48,544 bases of DNA from assembly GCA_003942085.1 (NCBI GenBank), contig DQIQ01000009.1, positions 1 through 48,544 on the forward strand, read 5' to 3'. This document shows positions 42,300-48,544 of the stretch, piece by piece. The stretch's first letter is position 1. Every line of letters starts with the position of its first letter. This stretch comes from Thermoplasmata archaeon. GTDB lineage: Archaea > Thermoplasmatota > E2 > DHVEG-1. The notes beneath the pieces are model-generated. The model saw only the letters and a list, made by a program, of their open reading frames with translations. It did no database searches and had not been told where the DNA came from. Made by a program: the position numbers and the translations under genes.

Positions 42300-43667
42300 C
42301 TATTCAATACTCTTTACGAGGAATTGAACCTTTCCTCCTGGTGTACGTTTGACTGCATCAACGTATTTTACAGTAATGTGAAATCCAGAACCTAATGTTT
42401 TTGTAAGTCGTTGTACAATCAACTGTTCGTCACTATCTGTAAACCCTTTACATCGAACTATTTTTAGTATAAGCTCTCCAGGTCCTTGCTGGAAAAATTG
42501 ATATTCTTTCACAAGATTTGAACTACTAGGGACGATCGCATACATCCCAGTCATTGGTAATGCGTTCCCTGTTTTATTGATAATGAACTCCTGAGTCCTT
42601 CCTTCGATTTTCTTAAGCAAAGGATACTGTCGACCACAACAAGAACAATGGTGGTTTGTATACACGCCAATATCACCGGTTCGATATCTGATAAACGGAA
42701 AGATGTCGTTGGTAAATCCTGTTCCAACAATCTCACCTTTTTTGCCTTCTTGTGTTATTAGCTGACCATCTTCATCGATTAATTCGGTCACCCCGTACTC
42801 TGGAAACACGTGATATGAATCGGAGCATTCACAGGTAGCTGCAAAAACAACCTGTTCTGATTGATTATAAAAAGAAAATACCTTGCAGCGATAGACGTTT
42901 TCTAAAAATTTACGCTGCCATTCGTACAGGGTTTCACCAGAACAGAGGATCCCTCGCAGCTCAGAAAACAGGTTGTCTCCCTTTTTTATGATTAAATGAC
43001 CTAGAAGGGATATTGCTGATGGAAAGCCGATAATATACTTTGGATTAACCCTTCTTATCTTTTCAAAAAGGATTTGTACATTCTCTTCTCGAAGCGAGTA
43101 CGGCGAGAGCCTAAGGATCCTCCCGAATGCTTGTTTTTTCCAAAATTCATTACTTTGAACGATAAACAGATAGCGATGAGTCAACCGACACAGGGCGCGT
43201 TCCAATGTCATCGAATAAAAAGCAAAATGACTCGCTGCTGTTTTCCCTTTTTCGATAAAGAATGTCAATGGGTCTCCTGTGGACCCACCAGTTGACATTG
43301 ACTCGAATCTGTGGCGTGGATAGTTACGCGCTCGCAGATCATCAATGTTGTTCCGTGCCAGTTCTTTTGTTACAAAGGGAAGTTTATGTAAATCATTAAC
43401 TGAACAGATATCAGACGGCTGGAGCCCTATCGTGTCAAAAGAACACCGATAAAAAGGAACATTTTCATAAGCATGGATGATCAATTTTCTCAATCGTTCA
43501 TTTTGATATTCTAGTAATTGTTCGCTCGTCCACCACTGTGAGCTTTTCAACAGAGAATGGAGTCGATGAAAATGGCGGTAATGGAGAAGAACCGACATAA
43601 TCGTTTCATTAGCTGCATCGTTGTCAAAAAAACGCTCCCACAAGATTGTTTGTTGTTTTACGGGCAT
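42300..43667 (-). CDS. PaaK/CapK-like adenylate-forming enzyme
   Basis: 455 aa. ANL-superfamily fold of the phenylacetate-CoA-ligase/CapK type: the phosphate-binding loop STGGSTGDP (125-133), IIGFPSAISLLGHLIIKKG, GVTELIDEDGQ, and FPFIRYRTGDIGVY, with a zinc-type cysteine group (CECSD; HHCSCCGRQYP) and the C-terminal KVQFLVKS. These enzymes activate a carboxylic acid with ATP for transfer to CoA or another acceptor. CapK-like members sit in polysaccharide loci. Here it faces the ATP-grasp and oxidoreductase genes, convergent. Substrate unknown. Confidence 0.86.
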   Translation of the reverse strand: MPVKQQTILWERFFDNDAANETIMSVLLHYRHFHRLHSLLKSSQWWTSEQLLEYQNERLRKLIIHAYENVPFYRCSFDTIGLQPSDICSVNDLHKLPFVTKELARNNIDDLRARNYPRHRFESMSTGGSTGDPLTFFIEKGKTAASHFAFYSMTLERALCRLTHRYLFIVQSNEFWKKQAFGRILRLSPYSLREENVQILFEKIRRVNPKYIIGFPSAISLLGHLIIKKGDNLFSELRGILCSGETLYEWQRKFLENVYRCKVFSFYNQSEQVVFAATCECSDSYHVFPEYGVTELIDEDGQLITQEGKKGEIVGTGFTNDIFPFIRYRTGDIGVYTNHHCSCCGRQYPLLKKIEGRTQEFIINKTGNALPMTGMYAIVPSSSNLVKEYQFFQQGPGELILKIVRCKGFTDSDEQLIVQRLTKTLGSGFHITVKYVDAVKRTPGGKVQFLVKSIE

Positions 43668-43867
43668 TCTCTCATTTCAATAAATATGTTGCCTTCTAAT
43701 AGTTTTCTTATCAGATGGCATGTACCAAACGAAATAATCAAAAAGAAAACAACAGGGTTGTAGGGTATGTTCCTATCGAGATTAGACACCCACGGGTATA
43801 ATTCCTTTTTAATGATATTTTGCCAAATACTAATATCTCAATATGATATTACAAAGGAAAATATGTT

Positions 43868-44344
43868 TTAAGCACGTTTGTCTTGAATCTGACTGGCAAT
43901 CATCTGAGCCCATGCATTGGCCGTCTCAGGTTTCATGGTTTCTTTTTGGCCATCGAGCTTAGCCCACTTTTCTGGGGTTTTCCCTGGAAAGGAAATTAAC
44001 GATGCGGGCTTGAGGCCATACTTGTCCACCACGGGTCGTAAGAATTTTTCGACCGCTCTGTTCGGATCCTCTATCGCTGTCCCACTTGATAGGAATAAGA
44101 ATAGACGTTTATCGCGAAGAGCTTTCTGCTTCAGGACTTTTCTCCAGCGCCGGTACACCATGCCCATTCTGACACCGGTCCCGAGAACGACGGTGTCAAA
44201 AGCTGTGATGTCAGGGATGTCATTTGCAAGATTTCGAATCTCGACTGCTAGTCCGTTTGCTGTGAGTGTTTCCGCGATAACCTTAGCGTATTCCTCAGAA
44301 GCTCCACCTTTCGAAAAGTAAGCGACAAGTGTTTTATTCGTCAT
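43868..44344 (-). CDS. Flavodoxin-domain protein
   Basis: 158 aa. FMN phosphate loop AYFSKGGASEEYAKVI near the N-terminus (Ser/Gly-rich, slightly divergent from the usual T/S-x-T-G-N-T), VVLGTGVRMGMVYRRW and LFLFLSSGTAIEDPN for the isoalloxazine loops. It resembles the HemG/flavodoxin_5 group more than electron-carrier flavodoxins. GGAGAGG precedes the start. No haem genes are nearby, so a general redox role is the safe reading. Confidence 0.83.
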   Translation of the reverse strand: MTNKTLVAYFSKGGASEEYAKVIAETLTANGLAVEIRNLANDIPDITAFDTVVLGTGVRMGMVYRRWRKVLKQKALRDKRLFLFLSSGTAIEDPNRAVEKFLRPVVDKYGLKPASLISFPGKTPEKWAKLDGQKETMKPETANAWAQMIASQIQDKRA

Positions 44345-44418
44345 TGCCTCTCCAAGCCAAGGACATTTCCTACGAATTTAAGAACATTGTTATTAAACGC
44401 TATAAATGAAACCGGATG

Positions 44419-44456
44419 CTTCCGTCGGGAAGGGAACACGAATTTACTGGTAAATT
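44419..44456. promoter_or_regulatory. Hairpin plus palindrome between divergent flavodoxin and membrane-protein genes
   Basis: CTTCC-GTCG-GGAAG forms a hairpin at 44419-44432, and AATTTAC-TG-GTAAATT is a perfect 7-2-7 palindrome at 44441-44456. The 183-bp gap separates divergent genes, so the palindrome is a reasonable operator candidate. Nothing else is recognised in the gap. Confidence 0.4.
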
Positions 44457-44527
44457 AATTAAGATCGATAGTGCAGAGAATGAAAAAAGGAAGTGATATA
44501 TAACTAAAAAACCATTTGTGAAAATAT

Positions 44528-44905
44528 ATGAGCCGAAGCGAAAAACCGACGAAAGCTTTTACTTTGTCTCTGATAGCGGGGATTTTTATATTAAGCAATA
44601 CAGCGCTCCTAGGAGTTGCAGCAAGGTGGTTTCCTGGAATGATACCTACGCTTCCAGGATCATCAGCCAATGATACAACGGTTCTCTTTCGTCTTACAGC
44701 TGTTGGCCTGATATTTGGTGTTCTCGTATTACTTGGCGCCATACTGCTACGCATCAGACCTGCACACAAGAAAGCATGGGGTATCATGATACTAGTGTTC
44801 TCGATACCCAGCATAGTAACGGGTGGAGGATTCATAATAGGCTTCATATTGGGTATAATAGGTGGAGCATTAGCACTCTCACGGAAATCAAATGTGCAAG
44901 CTTAA
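44528..44905 (+). CDS. Small multi-pass membrane protein
   Basis: 125 aa with three or four membrane helices (FTLSLIAGIFILSNTALLGVA, LTAVGLIFGVLVLLGAILL, GIMILVFSIPSIVTGGGFIIGFILGIIGGALAL) and a polar outer loop rich in Ser/Thr/Pro. The arrangement resembles small archaeal DUF4064/DUF6114-like proteins. No motif identifies a function. The next gene follows after 35 bp on the same strand. Confidence 0.68.
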   Translation: MSRSEKPTKAFTLSLIAGIFILSNTALLGVAARWFPGMIPTLPGSSANDTTVLFRLTAVGLIFGVLVLLGAILLRIRPAHKKAWGIMILVFSIPSIVTGGGFIIGFILGIIGGALALSRKSNVQA

Positions 44906-44940
44906 AGAATTTGATATAAACTTCTTCAGGTGGGATTAAA

Positions 44941-45426
44941 GTGACCGAAAACGAAGAGGAATACACGGAATATGTCAAGGCTTTGGATAAATCGCGTGTC
45001 ACCATGTTGTCTCTTTTTTCAGGTTTTACATTCAGCGCCATAACGCTTCTTCTTGACCAGCTTCCGGATCCAAGTAGTTTCATCTCACAACTCACTCTTT
45101 TCTTCTTAGTTGTCTTATTCGACTTATGCCTATTCTTGTTAGCCTGGCAAACCATAATCATGATTGGTACGTGGAATGTAAGCAAGGTACCAGCACATGC
45201 GAAGTGGGAGTTGTCCGTTTTCAATTTGTTGTTGATGATCGTTTTCATTTTGTGGGGTTGGTTAGTAGTGTTGATGTTTCTACTACGGAATCTGACCTTC
45301 CTCATGCTGGTGTCAGGTGTTTTATGGGCGGCAGTCATTATCACCGCTGTAGCAGTATTACGCAGCACGGTCAAACGTTTAGGATGGTCAGCCACAGAGG
45401 AACTAAAAAACATCAGGGGTAAATAA
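44941..45426 (+). CDS. Four-helix membrane protein
   Basis: 161 aa, GTG start supported by AGGTGGG 7 nt upstream. An acidic N-terminus (TENEEEYTEYVKALDKSR) precedes four membrane helices: LFSGFTFSAITLLL, LTLFFLVVLFDLCLFLLA, LLLMIVFILWGWLVVLMFLL, LMLVSGVLWAAVIITAVAVL. The C-terminus is basic. It probably forms an operon with the gene before it. Not recognised. Confidence 0.7.
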   Translation: MTENEEEYTEYVKALDKSRVTMLSLFSGFTFSAITLLLDQLPDPSSFISQLTLFFLVVLFDLCLFLLAWQTIIMIGTWNVSKVPAHAKWELSVFNLLLMIVFILWGWLVVLMFLLRNLTFLMLVSGVLWAAVIITAVAVLRSTVKRLGWSATEELKNIRGK

Positions 45427-45593
45427 ATAAGAGTATGTCCACTATGTCATGATGAATATACGGATGACGATTTCTTATCCCCGGTTCTGTTCACTAAATT
45501 TATTGGAAAATTAGTCTAGGCGAAGGGATTTGAATCTATAATTACCGGTGAAAATTAACTTTTTCTCTTGTTGAAGAAAAATTGTTAACACAT

Positions 45594-46259
45594 CTATTTT
45601 TCATTATGTATGATACTTTTAAGATAAGTACGTTCAACATAAATAGCTATAGGAAATCCGAAAAACCAGCTCGCCATAGAATAGAGGGGATTAAAAAATG
45701 AGATAGGTATAGAAATCAAAAAAATACTTGGTGAGATAAAAAGTCGTAATGTGAGGTTTCGAATAAATTTTGGATGAAGGGTCTCATCCACTAAATGATA
45801 CCCTTTTGAAGCATGTATCCAAAGAAGACACATGCTTATTCCTGTAGCTGCGAGAAGAACTGCATAAACAATCACCGCACTCTGGTTGGCGGGATATTTT
45901 CCTATTAAATCATTAGGAAATGGAATCAAGACAATGAACATAAGAAATACGAGATTCAGAGAAATGAGTCTTCGGTCGTATCGTTTAATGAAATAGATTG
46001 TTCGATGGTAGCTAATCCAATAGTTTCCTATGATAAAAAAACTGAGGATAAAACTAATGAATTTTGGTAAAAGTCTGATGATCTCGTTGTTCAACTGGGA
46101 TGCGATGAGGTTTTCGGGGAGCTGGATGACTCGAATATCAATTGCAAGAAGTGTAATTGCGAATGCAAAAATCGCATCGCTAAACAGAGATAATCTTTCG
46201 ATACTGAAACCATGTGGGGTTTGTTGTTCTAAACTTTTTATTGACTTATTCTTTGCCAT
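45594..46259 (-). CDS. TMEM175-family potassium-channel-like protein
   Basis: 221 aa from the ATG at 46259 (an ATG at 46322 is upstream, but a TATA element at 46276-46284 places the transcript start at or near 46259). Six membrane helices; the first carries the family signature RLSLFSDAIFAFAITLLAI (22-40), whose FSD...IT residues line the pore. Prokaryotic members have a single six-helix repeat and assemble as tetramers passing K+ or other cations without a classic selectivity filter. Stand-alone gene. Confidence 0.86.
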   Translation of the reverse strand: MAKNKSIKSLEQQTPHGFSIERLSLFSDAIFAFAITLLAIDIRVIQLPENLIASQLNNEIIRLLPKFISFILSFFIIGNYWISYHRTIYFIKRYDRRLISLNLVFLMFIVLIPFPNDLIGKYPANQSAVIVYAVLLAATGISMCLLWIHASKGYHLVDETLHPKFIRNLTLRLFISPSIFLISIPISFFNPLYSMASWFFGFPIAIYVERTYLKSIIHNEK

Positions 46260-46275
46260 AGTATTTTTCAAAACA

Positions 46276-46284
46276 ATATAAATT
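46276..46284 (-). promoter_or_regulatory. TATA box of the TMEM175-like gene
   Basis: AATTTATAT on the minus strand, centred ~21 bp from the ATG at 46259; supports a leaderless message and the shorter protein. Confidence 0.5.
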
Positions 46285-46595
46285 CTCTGATTCTTCTTCT
46301 TTTCGTTGATATAAAAATGCAAGTTATGCAGGGGACGGGGTTTGAAACTTTAGCAATAGTGCCCCGAGAGGGATGCGAAAAATCAATGATTTTTCTCCTG
46401 TTGAGCGAGAATAAAGTGCTCCCGTCGGGATTACGTGCTAAGACTTCAGAGCCCACAGGACGGGAGACGTGAAGATCTGGCAGAAAATATTCCTGGGGGG
46501 TTTCTTGTTAGAGGTTAAATGCCCCTCCAATATTTTGTCGATTTTAAGAAACCAGAGGGAAAGCACTGACACGTTTTTCCTTTCGGTGCGAAAAG
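46285..46595. other. Gene-free stretch with several inverted repeats
   Basis: The 361-bp gap 46260-46620 contains no convincing gene. It holds three inverted repeats: AAAAATCA-A-TGATTTTT (46378-46394), CTCCCGTC (46419-46426) pairing with GACGGGAG (46459-46466), and GGTTTCTT (46499-46506) pairing with AAGAAACC (46546-46553) with an inner GAGG/CCTC stem. It could be a structured RNA, a degenerate repeat or a fragment of mobile DNA; nothing decides. Confidence 0.45.
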
Positions 46596-46611
46596 CAAAA
46601 AAAGAAAAAAA
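46596..46611 (-). terminator. Poly-T terminator after ASST copy 3
   Basis: On the minus strand, T7 and T7 runs separated by one C lie 10-25 nt beyond the stop of the gene ending at 46621. Confidence 0.6.
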
Positions 46612-46620
46612 GAGGTGGAA

Positions 46621-48348
46621 TTAGAATCCCAAGAGGTACCTAAAAAGGGGGAATGCATTTGGAAATCGCACGAGTAATCTTGCAAGGAACCCATTATATT
46701 CGATATTTTGACTCAGCGGGGTGGTGAGGGTGACCGGGATTACGCAGGAATCACTACTGTTATTCTTGTTGACGATCGTGATATTTCCTTGGAACCCTGT
46801 ATTCTTTTCGTTAGGTACGACCATGTACACCTGGACGGTCACTGATCCTAGTGCTGGGGTGAGGTCCTTACCGGACGACGGGGTGAACGTCCACGTCCCC
46901 CAGGTCAGGGTATTGTCCACAGTCCAGTTCAGCAGCGAGTCGTTATCTCCTATGTTCATCACTTGGAAACTGCCATGTACGGTCGCCCCTGGTTTGATGT
47001 TGGACCAGGAGAGGCTCCCGTTGCATTCGAGATCAGGGTGATGTGGGGGCTGCGGTGGTGGTGGTTCATACGGTGGGATGTATTGGGTGCGGTAGACCTC
47101 GTCGTTCATGTACGGATAGGGGTTGTTGAAGGTCCAGACGATCTGCTTGTCCGGCGTGACCCGAATGAACACCCCGTTCCATCCAGAGCAGATGAGGGTA
47201 TCGCCGTTCAACATCCGCTGGGCGCCACCAAAGCCATCTGAGAAGAGGTTTTGCGGCAGCATGAACTGCCAGGAGAGATTAGCAGGGCCATAGGGCTCCC
47301 CGGCAGGCGGTTGATAGTATTCTCCCGTCGCATTGTCGATGTCAGGGGTGAACTCATCGCAACTGGAAAGATATCCTCCCGGTCGGTTATTGCCATTGGA
47401 GAAGACGAGGATGTTTCCTGCATGGGGAAGACCGGGTTTGACCCAGCAGACTTGGTGTTGGAGATACAGTTTCTCATCCGCAGCGGTTCCTCGATCATAC
47501 GCCTGCGGGTTACCCCAGCGGTAGATGAGATCGCCGCCGTGGCCATATATTCCTCCAGTGTGGCCTGTGGCTTCTTCTGTGGTCGTGCTATGGTCGATAA
47601 TCCAGATTTCGTCACAGTTATGGGCACTGAGGAGGATTTGGTCAGTCTCGGGGTTGTAATCGATGGAGTTCATGTAGGGCCAGCCGACGTTCCACCAATA
47701 GTCGCAGTTGATGTCAGCAAGCTCTGGATGATCAGCGATGACGCCATAGTTGTCTTTGGTAGGATTGAAGTCTTGGATCATGTGATCCCAGATATACCAT
47801 TCCCAGACGATGTCCCCACTGGTGGGTCCAGTCTGGTGGACTTGGATGACAAAATTGGGGTTGAAATTGCCAAACCAGATAGTGTTAGGGTTGCGTCCTT
47901 TTTGAATGGCTTGGGCGGCTGATTTGATTTCTTGCATGATGATGAGGAAGTCACCGTTGGGGAGGATGGCGATGTCATGGGTGGCATAGCTGCTGTCTCG
48001 GGTATAGCGGTAATCCCAGAGGAGGCTGCCGTTATAGGCGACTACTTGGACTCCACCACGACCAGAGTCAATGGTGAAGTACACGGAGCCGTCATGATCC
48101 ATGTACGAGTCATATAAGGGATAATAATCACCCTGCCAGGTATGGTTGACGACGCCGGTCTCGTTGATGAGATAGGCCGTCGTTGAATGCCAGGGCTGGT
48201 ACAGGAAGTGACCTTCCTTGCTAGCAAGCGGCAAAGGTGGCATTAGGCTCTCTTTGCTCTGTGAAAGAGCTCCGGTGTTGAAAAGAGTTGCCGTGAAAAG
48301 GGCGGTGGTAATCAGTACTATGATTTTGGTATAATTCTTATGGTTCAT
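46621..48348 (-). CDS. Secreted arylsulfotransferase-family protein, copy 3
   Basis: 575 aa. Signal peptide (~7-28), propeller domain with the same landmarks as copies 1 and 2 (TAYLINETGVVNHTW, TSGDIVWEWYIWDHMI, EIWIIDHSTTTEEATGH, GNILVFSNGNNRPGG), a Pro-rich hinge (EPPPPQPPHHP, ~425-437), an Ig/BACON-like domain starting CNGSLSW, and a tail FLARLLVRFPNAFPLFRYLL followed by GF. The tail, basic and aromatic with a short amphipathic segment, is absent from copy 2. Substrate and activity as uncertain as for the other copies. GAGGATGAG precedes the ATG. It sits 44 kb from the tandem pair in the same orientation. Confidence 0.82.
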   Translation of the reverse strand: MNHKNYTKIIVLITTALFTATLFNTGALSQSKESLMPPLPLASKEGHFLYQPWHSTTAYLINETGVVNHTWQGDYYPLYDSYMDHDGSVYFTIDSGRGGVQVVAYNGSLLWDYRYTRDSSYATHDIAILPNGDFLIIMQEIKSAAQAIQKGRNPNTIWFGNFNPNFVIQVHQTGPTSGDIVWEWYIWDHMIQDFNPTKDNYGVIADHPELADINCDYWWNVGWPYMNSIDYNPETDQILLSAHNCDEIWIIDHSTTTEEATGHTGGIYGHGGDLIYRWGNPQAYDRGTAADEKLYLQHQVCWVKPGLPHAGNILVFSNGNNRPGGYLSSCDEFTPDIDNATGEYYQPPAGEPYGPANLSWQFMLPQNLFSDGFGGAQRMLNGDTLICSGWNGVFIRVTPDKQIVWTFNNPYPYMNDEVYRTQYIPPYEPPPPQPPHHPDLECNGSLSWSNIKPGATVHGSFQVMNIGDNDSLLNWTVDNTLTWGTWTFTPSSGKDLTPALGSVTVQVYMVVPNEKNTGFQGNITIVNKNNSSDSCVIPVTLTTPLSQNIEYNGFLARLLVRFPNAFPLFRYLLGF

Positions 48349-48393
48349 GTCTCATCCTCATGTGAAATCTTTGAGTGGGATGGATATTTCGTG

Positions 48394-48441
48394 TTTCTAT
48401 CCAGTTGTCAACATATATGAATGTTGATTTCAGGATAGAAA
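48394..48441 (-). promoter_or_regulatory. Nested inverted repeat around the TATA box of ASST copy 3
   Basis: TTTCTATCC (48394-48402) pairs with GGATAGAAA (48433-48441), and inside it TCAACAT (48408-48414) pairs with ATGTTGA (48421-48427). The central ATATGA/TCATAT is the likely TATA element (~48412-48419), about 65 bp before the ATG. A symmetric site over a TATA box suggests a repressor operator. Confidence 0.5.
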
Positions 48442-48469
48442 TCCCCTTAATCTAGTAACGTTCCATGGG

Positions 48470-48544
48470 CTATATAAAAATATGCCTGATTTTTCATAAA
48501 AAACCATGATATTAAAATCAAAATGTAGGGGAGGGGATGTGATG
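48470..48544 (+). promoter_or_regulatory. Probable promoter and start of a plus-strand gene beyond the window
   Basis: CTATATAAAAA at 48470-48480 is a good TATA box, and AGGGGAGGGG at 48527-48536 is followed by ATG 48537, GTG 48539 or ATG 48542 at the window edge. A divergent gene probably begins here; nothing of its product is visible. Confidence 0.4.

Noticed and set aside
36024-43667. Cluster as a RiPP (modified peptide) locus because of the SPASM-like radical SAM enzyme
   Set aside because: No short precursor-peptide gene, peptide-recognition domain or dedicated protease lies beside it, so a RiPP reading is not supported.
45521-45540. GGCGAAGGGATTTGAATC looks like the 3' end of a tRNA on the minus strand (possible attachment site)
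   Set aside because: No complementary T-stem partner and no D, anticodon or acceptor arm can be built around it; no integrase is nearby. Chance resemblance is as likely as a remnant.
46268-46456. Minus-strand reading frame of 62 codons in the gap before the TMEM175-like gene
   Set aside because: It overlaps the promoter and leader of the channel gene and the inverted repeats, has no ribosome binding site, and its product resembles no family.
1-48544. CRISPR arrays, insertion sequences, rRNA or tRNA genes
   Set aside because: No regularly spaced repeats, transposase or integrase motifs, or cloverleaf-capable sequences were found by reading both strands.

Overview
The window is archaeal and most likely from a Thermoplasmatota-type (Euryarchaeota) organism. 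The support is TATA-box promoters about 25-30 bp before starts, several near-leaderless genes, poly-T terminators without stems, an SMC-ScpA-ScpB operon, an AbrB-PhoU type phosphate regulator, zinc-ribbon membrane proteins, and large secreted Ig-like or papain-like proteins. The lineage is inferred from gene style only; there is no rRNA or tRNA gene to anchor it. The window is gene-dense, with about 44 genes.

Layout. 1-2.6 kb: two tandem arylsulfotransferase (ASST)-family secreted proteins on the minus strand; the first runs off the window and carries an in-frame TAG just after its signal peptide. A third copy is at 46.6-48.3 kb. 2.8-4 kb: a PAPS-type sulfotransferase. 4-6 kb: an ABC-2 exporter whose permease carries an external pentapeptide-repeat segment. 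6.2-11.3 kb: smc-scpA-scpB. 11.4-16.5 kb: two zinc-ribbon membrane proteins, a cysteine-rich membrane protein, a B12-type radical SAM enzyme and a secreted papain-like protein. 16.7-24 kb: a phosphate island with phoU, pstB, a fused pstC-pstA and a pstS whose two halves are in swapped order (minus strand), divergent from an AbrB-PhoU regulator, a DUF47 protein and a Pit permease. 24-31.4 kb: a small HTH/membrane pair, a short secreted protein, a zinc-ribbon-ABC exporter, and a PadR-regulated MacB-like operon with a secreted beta-sandwich protein. 31.4-36 kb: tRNA-dihydrouridine synthase, a DUF6159-like membrane protein, a secreted metalloprotease and an isoprenylcysteine-methyltransferase-like protein. 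36-43.7 kb: a possible biosynthetic group (two paralogous B12-type radical SAM genes, one of them broken twice, another radical SAM enzyme, an ATP-grasp ligase, a saccharopine-dehydrogenase-like oxidoreductase and a PaaK/CapK-like adenylating enzyme). 43.8-46.3 kb: a flavodoxin, small membrane proteins and a TMEM175-like channel.

The strongest oddities are the apparent circular permutation of PstS beside a PstC-PstA fusion, the pentapeptide-repeat loop inside an ABC permease, the doubly lesioned radical SAM gene with an A11 run, and the ASST paralogs with an 84-bp near-identical tract suggesting gene conversion. No CRISPR array, rRNA, tRNA, insertion sequence or integrase was found. The only gene-free stretch above 300 bases is 46260-46620.
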